From Alphaproteobacteria bacterium (GTDB taxonomy: Bacteria > Pseudomonadota > Alphaproteobacteria > Reyranellales > Reyranellaceae), in the NCBI GenBank assembly GCA_016870055.1, contig VGCQ01000005.1:1-38146 (forward strand): DNA of 38,146 nt, read 5' to 3'. Below are positions 23,264 through 31,960 of this stretch, in pieces (the first letter of the stretch is position 1; each line of letters begins with the position of its first letter). Below the pieces are notes generated by a model. The model was not told the DNA's origin. It saw only the letters and a list, made by a program, of their open reading frames with translations, and did not search any database. The position numbers and the translations under genes were made by a program.

Positions 23264-24427
23264 TCAGCGCCGGCCAAAGCGCGCCACCGCGCCCAGCAGC
23301 ACCAGCAGCGCAATCGCGATGACACCGATGCCGACCGCGCCCCACAGGGTCGAGGTCGTGACGGTGATGCGGAAATCGGCCGACGCCGATTCGCCGCGAC
23401 CGTTGGCGCGGAAGGAAGCGACGTAGTCGCCGGCGATCGCCTTGTCGGACGGCGTCACCGAGACCTGCACTTCCTTCTTCTCGTTCGGCGCAATGCCGGG
23501 AATGCTCTTGGGATTGAACTCGACCTTCCAGTTGGTCGGCACGGTGCCCGACATCTCGACTTCCTCGACCGGCGCGGTGCCGTCATTGGAAAGCACGAGA
23601 TTGTAAGTCGAAGCCTTGCCGACTTCGGCCTCGCCCGACAGGCGGCCGTCCTTGGTCGAAAGCGCGAGCCGGCCCTGGCCGCTGACCTGCAGCGTGACGC
23701 GCAGCTCGGCGGTGGCGCCTTCCGCGGCGACGCGGATCAGCACCGGATAGTCGCCTGCCTTGACGTCGCGCGGCGGCGTCACCTTGACCTTGATATCCTT
23801 GGTCTGGCCGGCCTCGATCGGGATCGAGCTGATCTCGTTGGAGCCGAAGCCCTCGGTGAAGGTCGTCTGGAAGTTGGCCGGGCCCTGGGCCGACAGCGCC
23901 ACCGTGAGATCCTTGCCGCTGTCGTTGCCGACTGTGACGGTGTACTCGAAGCTCGAGCGCGGCGTGCCGCGCAGCGACGGCAGACGCGATTTGACGCTGA
24001 GCTTGGCCGGCGCCTCGGTGGCGACTGTCAGCGTCAACACGAGATCGGGCGCCTGGGTGAGCGGGCCCTTGGCGCTCAGCGTGATCCTGTGCGAGCCGGG
24101 TTGGGCATCCTTGGGAACTTCGACGCGAAGCTGCAGGCTGACGTCCTGATTGACGCCCGGCATCGCCGACGCGACGGCCTGTCCGCCGCCCAGCAACTCG
24201 ACCTTCCAGCCCGTCGGTGCGCCCGACACCGCGAGCGCCACCGGCTCGGGCGGCAGGCCGGCATTGCTGAGCTTGAGCCGGATGGTCGCCGTCTCGCCCG
24301 CCCGCACCGCCTGGGCGGGATAGTCGGTCATCAGGAACAAGCCGCGCGGCGGATCGGCCTGGGCAAAGCCCGTGGCCGCGCCGGCGAGAACGATCACGAA
24401 AGCAAGGAGAGCAGTTAGGCGGCGCAT
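23264..24427 (-). CDS. Secreted, membrane-tethered NEW3-domain protein
   Basis: This 387-residue protein has a signal peptide ([20 protein letters not shown], cleavage near AFAQA-type residues 22-24), a periplasmic region made of about three repeated Ig-like NEW3 domains, and one C-terminal membrane helix ([20 protein letters not shown], about 361-380) with a basic tail. Repeat marks are the recurring pattern of a strand ending in a Gly-x-W-K-V(E) motif: [11 protein letters not shown] near residue 70 and [12 protein letters not shown] near 300, with related turns between. The ABC ATPase and permease genes follow at once, so it is likely the extracytoplasmic partner of that transporter. A CGGAGAA ribosome site precedes the ATG. 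Exact binding target unknown. Confidence 0.88.
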   Translation of the reverse strand: MRRLTALLAFVIVLAGAATGFAQADPPRGLFLMTDYPAQAVRAGETATIRLKLSNAGLPPEPVALAVSGAPTGWKVELLGGGQAVASAMPGVNQDVSLQLRVEVPKDAQPGSHRITLSAKGPLTQAPDLVLTLTVATEAPAKLSVKSRLPSLRGTPRSSFEYTVTVGNDSGKDLTVALSAQGPANFQTTFTEGFGSNEISSIPIEAGQTKDIKVKVTPPRDVKAGDYPVLIRVAAEGATAELRVTLQVSGQGRLALSTKDGRLSGEAEVGKASTYNLVLSNDGTAPVEEVEMSGTVPTNWKVEFNPKSIPGIAPNEKKEVQVSVTPSDKAIAGDYVASFRANGRGESASADFRITVTTSTLWGAVGIGVIAIALLVLLGAVARFGRR

Positions 24428-24445
24428 TGTCGAATTCTCCGATGA

Positions 24446-25063
24446 TCAGGCGGCAGCGCTGGGACGGGCCTTCATGCGGCCGAACCAGGCGGCGATGTTC
24501 TTGCAATCGGCGGGCAGTGGCTGGCCGACATTGCCCATGAAGTCGATGAAGGCGAACAGCAAAATGTCGGCCATGGTGAGCTTGTTGCCGGCGATGAAGG
24601 GCTTGTCGCCCATCAACCCGTCCAGCCACTTGAGCTTGTCCTGTGCCGTGGCCTTGAGCCCGTCGGCCGCTTCGGGAATGCAGCGGATGCGACTCTCGAA
24701 CAGCTTCAGCCCCTGCGAGAAGCGAAAGCCGTTGGCTGCCGGCTCGACGATATTGAGGTCGATGCGGCGGGTCCACATCCGGGTCTTGGCGCGCTCCTCG
24801 GCGGAATCGCCGATCAGCGACGGCGTGTCCTTCTTCTTCTCGTCGACATACTCGCAGATCGCCGTAATCTCGGTCAGCACCGAGCCGTCGTCGAGCTCCA
24901 GCGCCGGGCACTGCCCCGCCGGATTGACACCGCTGACATAGGGTTCACGCCGGTTCTCGCCGCCGCGCAGGTCGATATCGACCTTGGGCACCTCGAAGCC
25001 CTTCTCGGCCATGAACATACGAACCATGCGCGGGTTGGGCCCGACCGAGTTGTAGAATTTCAC
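24446..25063 (-). CDS. Glutathione S-transferase family protein
   Basis: This 205-residue protein starts at GTG 25063 (VKFYNSVGPNPRMVRMFMAEKG) with a strong GGGAGGAG site nine bases upstream. The thioredoxin-like half has NPAGQCPALELDDG and the glutathione-binding LTEITAICEYVDE. The helical half has the N-capping motif GNKLTMADILLFAFIDF near residue 160. The NPRMVR start is reminiscent of stringent-starvation-like or plant-type GSTs. It lies between the alcohol dehydrogenase gene (69 bases upstream) and the NEW3 gene (18 bases downstream) on the same strand. Substrate unknown. Confidence 0.92.
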   Translation of the reverse strand: MKFYNSVGPNPRMVRMFMAEKGFEVPKVDIDLRGGENRREPYVSGVNPAGQCPALELDDGSVLTEITAICEYVDEKKKDTPSLIGDSAEERAKTRMWTRRIDLNIVEPAANGFRFSQGLKLFESRIRCIPEAADGLKATAQDKLKWLDGLMGDKPFIAGNKLTMADILLFAFIDFMGNVGQPLPADCKNIAAWFGRMKARPSAAA

Positions 25064-25132
25064 TTGGCTCCTCCCTGAGCGCCGCACCGCTATCAAATCG
25101 GTCGGCTGGCGGTCAACATCCAGAGCGGTCGG

Positions 25133-26152
25133 TCAGCGCCATGGTTCGACCAAAATCTTGGTGTGGCGGTCGGGGTTCGCCAGCTCGGCAAAGGCGCCTT
25201 TGACCTCGGCCAGCCCGACCTTGCCGGTGATCAGCGCCTCGGCATCGACCGCGCCGTCGGCCAGCAGGCGCAGGCAGCGGGCGAACTCCTCGGGTGTGTA
25301 GCCGAGCACGAACTGCAGGGCCAGTTCCTTGACGATGCCGAAGAACGGCTCGAGCCGGTCGGGCTCCATGCAGACGCCGGCCACGACGATGCGTGCATCG
25401 CGCGGCGCCGCCTCGAAGATCTGCTGCAGCAGCCCCGGCACGCCGACGCATTCGAAGATCACGGCGCGGCGACCGGCCGGCAGCTTGGCGTAGGGCTGCT
25501 CCTTGGCCGGATCGATCACGATGTCGGCTCCCATCTTGGCGGCAAGCTCGCGCCGCTTGGGCGAAAAGTCGGCGGCGACGATCGGCCGGGCCCCTTTTTG
25601 CCGCAGCCCGACGATGGCCGCGAGCCCGACCGGCCCGCAGCCGATGACCAGCGGTGCATCCTCGCTCGACATGGCAGCCTTCTCGACGGCGTGGATGCCG
25701 ACTGCCAGCGGCTCGGTTAGCGCGGCATGCTCGGCCGACAGCCCGTTGGGCACTTCGAGCAGCAATGGCTCGGCGAGCACCATGCGCTCGGCATAGCCCC
25801 CGGGATAGTCGTTGGAGTAACCGACCGTAAGCCGCGCTTCGCCCTGCAGGATGATCGGCATCGAAACGACGCGCGCGCCTGGCCGCAACCGGCGGCCGGT
25901 GCCGGGGCCATGGTCGAGCACCTCGCAGCAGAATTCATGGCCGAACACGACGTCGCGCGACAGGTCCATCGGAACGCGGCCGGGCACGCGCTTGGACATT
26001 TCCACCATGCGCGGCGCATGCTGGGCCGCGTGCAGATCGGAACCGCAGATGCCGCAGGCCAGTGTCCTGACCAGCACCTGGCCCGCTGCCGGCTTGGGCT
26101 CCGCCACCTCGTCCACGACGATGTCGCCGCCGCGGAAGATCGCGGCCTTCAC
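25133..26152 (-). CDS. Zinc-type alcohol dehydrogenase (MDR family) lacking the structural-zinc lobe
   Basis: This 339-residue medium-chain dehydrogenase has the catalytic-zinc residues Cys36 (CGICGSDLH), His72/Glu73 (GHEF), and the NAD-binding motif GCGPVGLAAIVG around residue 175. The family's usual four-cysteine structural-zinc loop after GHE is absent; the region reads DHGPGTGRRLRPGARVVSMP, then YSNDYPGGYAE. It should oxidise an alcohol or polyol, or reduce the matching aldehyde or ketone. The GTG start overlaps the alpha/beta hydrolase TGA (GTGA), so both are probably translated together. Sorbitol or threonine dehydrogenase-like functions are possible. Confidence 0.9.
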   Translation of the reverse strand: MKAAIFRGGDIVVDEVAEPKPAAGQVLVRTLACGICGSDLHAAQHAPRMVEMSKRVPGRVPMDLSRDVVFGHEFCCEVLDHGPGTGRRLRPGARVVSMPIILQGEARLTVGYSNDYPGGYAERMVLAEPLLLEVPNGLSAEHAALTEPLAVGIHAVEKAAMSSEDAPLVIGCGPVGLAAIVGLRQKGARPIVAADFSPKRRELAAKMGADIVIDPAKEQPYAKLPAGRRAVIFECVGVPGLLQQIFEAAPRDARIVVAGVCMEPDRLEPFFGIVKELALQFVLGYTPEEFARCLRLLADGAVDAEALITGKVGLAEVKGAFAELANPDRHTKILVEPWR

Positions 26153-27033
26153 TTGATGAACTCGCGAGTCGTCGCGAGAAAGTCCTTTAGCCGGTCGTGG
26201 TGCACCCAGTGGCCGGCCTGGTCGAACTCGACCACCTCGGCGTTCTTGAAATGCTTGATGCGCCCGTCCTTCTCGGGATTGGAGGCCCAGCTCTCCTTGC
26301 CGTAGATGAGCATGGTCGGACAGACGATGCGCGCCCAAAGCTGCTCGATCTCGCCGTAGCTCATGTCGTAGGGCGGCCAGGCGCGGACGTAGTTGTCGAA
26401 CTTCCAGCTATAGGTGCCGTCCTCGTTCTGATTGACGCCCTGCTGCGTGAGATGCCGCGCCTGATCGGCCGACAGATGGGCGTTCTCGTCCTGCATGCGC
26501 TTGAAGGCGTCCTCGATCGTGGCGTAACGCCGCGGCAGGCGACCGGAGAGCTTGCGCTGCTCGTCGACCCACTCGCGCATGCGATCGGCCATCGTCTTGG
26601 TGCCGCGCTCCGCGATCACTTTGGGGGACGGTCCCAAGCCTTCGATGGCGACCAGCTTGCGCACCTTCTCGGGAAAGATTCCGGCGTAGCGCAGGCAGAT
26701 GTTGCCGCCGAGCGAGTGAGCGACGATGGTGACCGGCGCCAGACCCTGCTGATGGACGAGCTGGTCGAGATCGTAGATGTAGGACGACATGGCGTAGTTG
26801 CCGTCGGGCGACCACTGGCTGTCGCCATGGCCGCGCAGATCGGGGCAGATGATGTGCCAGTCGTCGCGCAGCGCCTGGGCCACCCAGTCCCAGTTCCGGC
26901 AATGGTCGCGCCCGCCATGCACCAATAGAAGCGGCGGCGCGTCGGGATTGCCCCAGTCGACATAATGCAGGCGCAGGCGCTGCGAATAGTAGTGGCGGGA
27001 AGTCGGCCCCGGCATGCCGTTCAGGGTGCTCAT
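26149..27033 (-). CDS. Alpha/beta hydrolase
   Basis: This 294-residue protein has the fold's oxyanion motif LLLVHGGRD near residue 37, the DLRGHGDS loop at 65-72, the nucleophile elbow AHSLGGN with Ser107, and the C-terminal catalytic His in QAGHWVHHD. The strand that normally ends G-x-x-D reads IYGKESW, so Glu may replace the acidic residue. It probably hydrolyses an ester, lactone or epoxide. The start ATG 27033 is followed by the family-like RHYYSQRLRLHYVDWG. It heads the minus-strand run and shares a GTGA overlap with the alcohol dehydrogenase gene. Confidence 0.92.
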   Translation of the reverse strand: MSTLNGMPGPTSRHYYSQRLRLHYVDWGNPDAPPLLLVHGGRDHCRNWDWVAQALRDDWHIICPDLRGHGDSQWSPDGNYAMSSYIYDLDQLVHQQGLAPVTIVAHSLGGNICLRYAGIFPEKVRKLVAIEGLGPSPKVIAERGTKTMADRMREWVDEQRKLSGRLPRRYATIEDAFKRMQDENAHLSADQARHLTQQGVNQNEDGTYSWKFDNYVRAWPPYDMSYGEIEQLWARIVCPTMLIYGKESWASNPEKDGRIKHFKNAEVVEFDQAGHWVHHDRLKDFLATTREFIK

Positions 27034-27350
27034 CGACGCCGTTATAGACGAAAGGGTGAAGGAGTAGGCGAGCCATTCTCGCCAAAATGTGCCATGGCGC
27101 CGAAACAGCGGACACGAACCACATGCCCGACGACGCCGCGAGCAACGAACAAATCCACCGGACGATCGGCGCCGACCAACCCGCGCCGGGTCTGACCGAT
27201 CCGGCTGAGGGTCGTCGGATTGCCGGGTCCATCAGGAGTCGCCTCGGACCAGCGATCTGGCGCATGATGATGACCGGGCCGTCAGCGCCGATGCCGTTCG
27301 TGATGTCCATGCCCGTTCTTGTCGACGGCCCACCGAACGAGAGAAAGCCG
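27034..27350. other. Gene-poor interval between divergent hydrolase and GFA genes
   Basis: I see no separate gene in these 317 bases. An open frame from about 27087 runs in phase into the GFA gene, but its translation (MCHGAETADTNHMPDD and onward) has no domain features and the GFA family starts at 27351. The interval must hold the promoters of the hydrolase run and the GFA-Rieske-GS run. Confidence 0.5.
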
Positions 27351-27764
27351 ATGACCAGATCCCTCGCCGGCATGTGCTTCTGCGGCGCCGTTCACTATTC
27401 CGTGTCGGACGAGTTCCGGTACGCCCTGAACTGTCATTGCTCGAACTGCCAGCGCACCACCGGCTCGGCCTTCAAGCCGTTTGCCGGCATCGAGTGCCGC
27501 AAGCTTTCCGTCACGCAGGGAGCAAGCGACCTACTGATTCATGGCGACCAGCCCGACATGGCGCACGACGCGCATTGCCGCCGTTGTGGCTCACTGCTCT
27601 ATTCCCTGGTGCGCGACGGCCAATGGGTACACGTCGCCTTGGGCTCTCTGGTCGATGCGCCGTCAATCCGCCCGACGGCGCACATCTTCGTCGGCTCCAA
27701 GGCGCCATGGTTCACCATCACCGATGACCTGCCCCAGTACGAGGGCCATGTGGTAGAGTCGTGA
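27351..27764 (+). CDS. GFA family (CENP-V/glutathione-dependent formaldehyde-activating) protein
   Basis: This 137-residue protein has the GFA zinc-binding cysteines: Cys9 and Cys11 (MCFCGAV), Cys28/Cys30/Cys33 (NCHCSNCQ) and Cys76/Cys79 (HCRRCGS). These family members bind zinc and sometimes glutathione adducts; many are not true formaldehyde-activating enzymes. The tail SKAPWFTITDDLPQYEGH is typical. ATG 27351 is chosen over an in-frame start at 27087. It ends two bases before the Rieske oxygenase gene, so the two are likely co-transcribed, and it may handle an aldehyde product there (inference). Confidence 0.9.
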   Translation: MTRSLAGMCFCGAVHYSVSDEFRYALNCHCSNCQRTTGSAFKPFAGIECRKLSVTQGASDLLIHGDQPDMAHDAHCRRCGSLLYSLVRDGQWVHVALGSLVDAPSIRPTAHIFVGSKAPWFTITDDLPQYEGHVVES

Positions 27765-27765
27765 C

Positions 27766-29100
27766 ATGATGAGCCCCGAACAGAACGAGCTGATCACCCG
27801 GGTCGGGCCCGGCACGAAGTGCGGCGCCTTGATGCGCCACTATTGGCATCCCGTGGCGCTCGCCGAAGAGCTGCCCGACGAGCGGCCGGCCAAGGCGGTG
27901 CGCGTGCTCGGCCAGGATTTCGTGCTGTTCCGCGACGAGCGCGGCCGCCACGGCCTGCTCGATCGCGACTGTCCGCATCGCGGCGCCGACCTCGCCTACG
28001 GTCGGCTGGAGGATGGCGGCTTGCGTTGCCTGTTCCACGGCTGGCTGTTCGACGTCGACGGCAAGTGCCTGGAGACGCCAGCCGAGCCGGACGGCAGCGT
28101 GCTCTGCCAGCGTGTGCGTCAGAAGAGCTATCCGGTCGTCGTCAAGAACGGCATCGTCTTCGCTTATCTCGGCGAAGGCGAGGCTCCCGCCTTCCCGGAC
28201 TTCGACTGCTTCCTGGCGCCCGCCACGCACGCGTTCGCCTTCAAGGGCCTGATCGACTGCAACTGGCTGCAGGCGCTGGAGGTCGGCATCGATCCCGCGC
28301 ATGCCTCCTACCTGCATCGCTTCTACGAGGACGAAGACCCGTCGGGCGACGCCTACGGCAAGCAGTTCCGCGCCAACTCTGCCGATTCCAACATCCCGAT
28401 GACGCGCATGATGCGCGAGTTCGCTCGGCCGACCATCGACATCGAGGGCACCGACTACGGCCTCCGCCTGTTCACGCTGCGCCGGATCAGCGAGAAGCAC
28501 ACGCATGTGCGGGTGACCAACCTCGTCTTTCCCTACGCCTTCGTGATCCCGATGAGCACGGAGATGACGATCACCCAGTGGCACGTGCCGATCGACGACG
28601 AGTCCTGCTACTGGTACGCGATCTTCACCAGCTTCGGAAAGCCGGTCGACCACCGGCAGATGCGCGAGCAGCGCCTGCAGCTCTACGAGTTGCCCGACTA
28701 TCGCCCGCGCATCGGCCGTCACAACAACTACGGATACGACGTCGCCGAGCAGAAGGCCCGGACCTATACCGGCATGGGCTTCGACATCAACGTGCACGAC
28801 CAATGGGCGATCGAGGGCCAGGGCCGCATCCAGGATCGCACGCGCGAGCATCTAGGCTACAGCGACCGGGCGATCGTGGCCTACCGCCGCCTGCTGCTGT
28901 CGGCGATCGGCCAGGTGGCCAACGGCGAAAAGCCGCCGATGTGGCTCGATGCGGCCCGCGCCGCCACGATCCGCGGCCCGGTCACCGTCGACGGCATGGG
29001 CCCGAGCCAGGGCTGGGAGGCCTATTGGAAGGAGTTCGATGCGCGTCGGCGCAGCGCGTCGAGCTGGGCGGCCGATACGCCCTCGCCGCTGGTGGCTTAG
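27766..29100 (+). CDS. Rieske non-haem iron oxygenase, alpha subunit
   Basis: This 444-residue oxygenase has the Rieske [2Fe-2S] ligands Cys69-x-His71 (RDCPHRGADL) and Cys88-x2-His91 (RCLFHGWLFD). The catalytic domain's mononuclear-iron motif is Asp176-x2-His179-x4-His184 in GIDPAHASYLH. Such enzymes add O2 to aromatic rings or demethylate; the phthalate-dioxygenase-like group is nearest by layout. No reductase or ferredoxin gene is adjacent, so electrons must come from elsewhere. The gene follows GFA by one base and precedes a glutamine-synthetase-like gene by six bases. ATGs at codons 1 and 2 both fit. Confidence 0.93.
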   Translation: MMSPEQNELITRVGPGTKCGALMRHYWHPVALAEELPDERPAKAVRVLGQDFVLFRDERGRHGLLDRDCPHRGADLAYGRLEDGGLRCLFHGWLFDVDGKCLETPAEPDGSVLCQRVRQKSYPVVVKNGIVFAYLGEGEAPAFPDFDCFLAPATHAFAFKGLIDCNWLQALEVGIDPAHASYLHRFYEDEDPSGDAYGKQFRANSADSNIPMTRMMREFARPTIDIEGTDYGLRLFTLRRISEKHTHVRVTNLVFPYAFVIPMSTEMTITQWHVPIDDESCYWYAIFTSFGKPVDHRQMREQRLQLYELPDYRPRIGRHNNYGYDVAEQKARTYTGMGFDINVHDQWAIEGQGRIQDRTREHLGYSDRAIVAYRRLLLSAIGQVANGEKPPMWLDAARAATIRGPVTVDGMGPSQGWEAYWKEFDARRRSASSWAADTPSPLVA

Positions 29101-29106
29101 ACGCGC

Positions 29107-30546
29107 ATGACCCTGGTCGAACGGGCGGGCCTGTGGACCGACGACCGCAAGGTCGCGACGGTGGAGGCCGAGCGGCGCATCCGTGCCGGCGAGATGTCGG
29201 TCGTGCGGCTGGCCTTTGCCGATCAGCACGGCGTGTTGCGCGGCAAGACCTATGCCGCGGGCGAGATCGACGCGGCGCTGAAGAACGGCATCGGCTTCTC
29301 GGCGACCATGCTGCTCAAGGACACCGCGCATCGCACCGTGTTCCCGGTGTGGCAGCCGGGCGCGGGTTTCGGTATGAAGGAATTGGAGGGCGCCGCCGAC
29401 GTGGTGATGCTGCCCGATCCCACGACCTTCCGGGCGCTGCCTTGGGCGCCGCATTCCGGCTGGATGCTGTGCGACATCCTGTTCGCCGATGGCCGACCGG
29501 TGCCGTTCGACACCCGTCATGTCTACAAGCGCGCCCTCGCTGCGCTGGCCGACCGCGGCTACGACTTCGTGGCGGGGTTGGAAGTCGAGTTCCATCTCTT
29601 CAAGCTGGAGAAGAGCCGGCTCGGCATGGGCGATGCCGGTGCGCCCGGCCAGCCCGGCGAGGCGCCCGACGTGTCGCTGCTCAACCAGGGCTATCAGTAT
29701 CTCACCGAGCAGCGCTACGACGAGATGGACCCGATCTTGGAGATCCTGCGCACCAACATCGTCGATCTCGGTCTGCCGTTGCGCTCGATCGAGGTCGAGT
29801 TCGGGCCGAGCCAGGTCGAGTTCACTTTCCGCGCCAGCACCGGCCTGGAGCCGGCCGACGCCATGGTGCTGTTCAGGAGTGCAGCCAAGCAGATCGCCCA
29901 GCGCAACGGCTATCATCTCACCTTCATGTGCCGGCCGCGGCTTGCCAACGTCATGTCGAGCGGCTGGCACCTCCATCAGTCGCTGAAGGACCGCAAGACC
30001 CACGCCAACGCCTTCATGGACGGGCGCGCGCCGCTGTCTGCGGTCGGCATGAACTATATGGCCGGCCTGCTGCAGCACGCGCGGGGGGCCACGGCCTTCA
30101 GCACGCCGACTCTCAACGGCTACAAGCGCTACCGTCCGTTCTCGCTCGCGCCCGATCATGCGGTCTGGGGCCGCGACAATCGCGGCGTCATGGTGCGGGT
30201 GCTGGGCGGTCCGGGCGATCCAGCCACGCGCTTGGAAAATCGAGTCGGTGAGCCGGCAGCCAATCCCTACCTCTATATGGCGAGCCAGATCGTGAGCGGC
30301 CTGGACGGGCTGGACCGCAAGCTCGAGCCCGGCCCGTCGGCCGACACCCCTTATGACAGCAAGGCGCCGAGCTTGCCGCGCTCGCTCGGCGAAGCCTTGG
30401 CTGCCCTCGGCGAGGACGAGGTGCTGCAAGCGGGTTTCGGCGACTTCTTCGTCGACTACTACCGGCGACTCAAGCAAGCCGAGATCGATCGCTTCAACCT
30501 CGAGGTCAGTGACTGGGAGCAGCGCGAGTATTTTTCGCTGTTTTGA
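29107..30546 (+). CDS. Glutamine synthetase-like ligase (gamma-glutamyl-amine synthetase type)
   Basis: This 479-residue protein has the GS catalytic fold but diverged motifs: metal-binding Glu159/Glu161 (GLEVEFHLF), Glu231/Glu238 in IEVEFGPSQVEF, SGWHLHQSL at 285-293 with His288, NGYKRYRPFSLAPDHAVWG at 337-355, DNRGVMVRV from 357, and RLENRVGEPAANPYLYM at 375-391. The N-terminal segment (SVVRLAFADQHGVLRGK) replaces the ordinary GS beta-grasp start. Such GS-like proteins often join glutamate to an amine (polyamine, ethanolamine, aniline). It starts six bases after a Rieske oxygenase, as in aniline-degradation clusters where a GS-like gamma-glutamylanilide synthase works with a Rieske dioxygenase. 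The specific substrate here is inference. Confidence 0.9.
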   Translation: MTLVERAGLWTDDRKVATVEAERRIRAGEMSVVRLAFADQHGVLRGKTYAAGEIDAALKNGIGFSATMLLKDTAHRTVFPVWQPGAGFGMKELEGAADVVMLPDPTTFRALPWAPHSGWMLCDILFADGRPVPFDTRHVYKRALAALADRGYDFVAGLEVEFHLFKLEKSRLGMGDAGAPGQPGEAPDVSLLNQGYQYLTEQRYDEMDPILEILRTNIVDLGLPLRSIEVEFGPSQVEFTFRASTGLEPADAMVLFRSAAKQIAQRNGYHLTFMCRPRLANVMSSGWHLHQSLKDRKTHANAFMDGRAPLSAVGMNYMAGLLQHARGATAFSTPTLNGYKRYRPFSLAPDHAVWGRDNRGVMVRVLGGPGDPATRLENRVGEPAANPYLYMASQIVSGLDGLDRKLEPGPSADTPYDSKAPSLPRSLGEALAALGEDEVLQAGFGDFFVDYYRRLKQAEIDRFNLEVSDWEQREYFSLF

Positions 30547-30607
30547 TTCTTGGACTGGCCTTCTCCACGTCGCGTTGAGTTCCCGAATTCAATCTGAGGG
30601 CTGCCCA

Positions 30608-31777
30608 ATGAATCGTGACGTCGAACCCGTTGTTCAATGGCTCATCGACGGCGCGCGCACAGCGACGATGCCTCAGGAGGTGCTGGCCACGCTGTGCGAC
30701 AGGGTAGTGGCATGCGGCATACCGCTCTGGCGCGTGGCCGTGTTCGTTCGCACCCTCCATCCCAATCTGGCTGGGCGGCGTTTCGAATGGCAGCTCGGCA
30801 AAGGCGTGACCATCGCTGAATTGCCATTCCAGGCGCTCGACGAAGCTACTTCCGTGGATAGCCCGGTCCTTCGCGTCTGCCAGACAGGGCTGCCCATTCG
30901 CTGCCGTCTCGACATCGAGCCGGCCGATTCCAGCCTTCCGGCTCTCGAGTTGCTCCGTTCGGAGGGCGTGACAGACTACTGGGCGACGCCTCTTCTGTTC
31001 TCCAACGGCGAGGTCCATGGGACAAGCTGGGCGACGCGTCAGGCAGGCGGCTTTACCGAGGAGGAAACTCGGGCGATCGGGCGCCTCCTGGCGCCGCTGG
31101 CGCGCGTCGCGGAAATCCACGCGTTGCGCCGCACCGCCATAAACCTGCTCGACGCCTACGTCGGCCGCCGCAGCGGCGAACGCATTCTCTCGGGCGCCAT
31201 TCGGCGCGGCGAGACCGAGACGATTCACGCAGCGATCTGGCTCTCGGACATGCGCGGCTTCACGCCGCTTGCCGATCGCCTTCCACCGGCCCAGCTCCTA
31301 GCCATCCTCAATCGCTATTTCGATTGCCAGATTCCCGCGATCACCCGCCATGGCGGGGAAATCCTGAAATTCATCGGCGACGGGCTCTTGGCGATATTTC
31401 CGATCGACGAGACCAACGTCGCCACGGTCTGCGCCAACGCTCTTGCTGCGGCACAAGAAGCGTCCGCCGCCCTCGCGTTGGTCGCCGCCGGACCCGACGT
31501 CGGCGCCGGCGGGCTGCGTTTTGGCATCGCCCTCCATGTCGGCGAGGTCGAGTACGGCAACATGGGGGGCGAAAAGCGCCTCGATTTCACCTGCATCGGC
31601 CCGGCGGTCAACCTCGCGGCCCGGCTGGAAAAGCTTACCGGGAAACTCGACTGCCACATCGTCGCCTCGAGCGCGTTCGCCAGCCATTGTCCGACGCCAC
31701 TGCAGTCGATTGGCGAATTCGCCTTGGCCGGTTTTGCTCGTCCCGAAACGATCTACACGCTTCAAACGACGTCATAG
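30608..31777 (+). CDS. Soluble class III adenylate cyclase with N-terminal GAF-like region
   Basis: This 389-residue protein should produce cAMP. Residues 1-180 form an alpha/beta sensor-like region (GAF-like pattern: LWRVAVFVRTLHP, YWATPLLFSNGEVHGTSWAT) without membrane helices. The catalytic domain (about 205-389) has both metal aspartates, Asp214 (WLSDMRGFT) and Asp258 (FIGDGLLA), the adenine-selecting Lys254 and Thr328 (DFTCIGPAVNLAARLE), and Asn335 and Arg339. This Lys/Thr pattern is known from bacterial and cyanobacterial adenylate cyclases. GAGGG lies seven bases before the ATG at 30608. The upstream in-frame frame extending to 30353 overlaps the GS gene and is not used. It may be co-transcribed with the Rieske-GS pair (61-base gap). 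Confidence 0.92.
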   Translation: MNRDVEPVVQWLIDGARTATMPQEVLATLCDRVVACGIPLWRVAVFVRTLHPNLAGRRFEWQLGKGVTIAELPFQALDEATSVDSPVLRVCQTGLPIRCRLDIEPADSSLPALELLRSEGVTDYWATPLLFSNGEVHGTSWATRQAGGFTEEETRAIGRLLAPLARVAEIHALRRTAINLLDAYVGRRSGERILSGAIRRGETETIHAAIWLSDMRGFTPLADRLPPAQLLAILNRYFDCQIPAITRHGGEILKFIGDGLLAIFPIDETNVATVCANALAAAQEASAALALVAAGPDVGAGGLRFGIALHVGEVEYGNMGGEKRLDFTCIGPAVNLAARLEKLTGKLDCHIVASSAFASHCPTPLQSIGEFALAGFARPETIYTLQTTS

Positions 31778-31960
31778 CCGTGTGAGCGGCGCGCGGTCGG
31801 CCAGCGACGATCCGGCGGCTCGCCGTTCGCGTTAGTCTCGGCGGTGAAGAGCGTCTGCCACTGGGAGGCTGACAAGCGGCAGGAGCCGGACTTCCGAGTA
31901 CCGTTCAACACGATTGACGAGCGCTGCGTCGAGATCGCAGCCGCGAGTCCCTTCGGTCGC

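Noticed and set aside
27087-27350. In-frame N-terminal extension of the GFA gene
   Set aside because: The added 88 residues have no domain features, and the family's normal start is at 27351; more likely chance openness in GC-rich DNA.
31778-31960. Open frames between the soluble cyclase and the VOC gene
   Set aside because: Frames on both strands are short or overlap the VOC gene antisense, with no motif or ribosome site; treated as non-coding.
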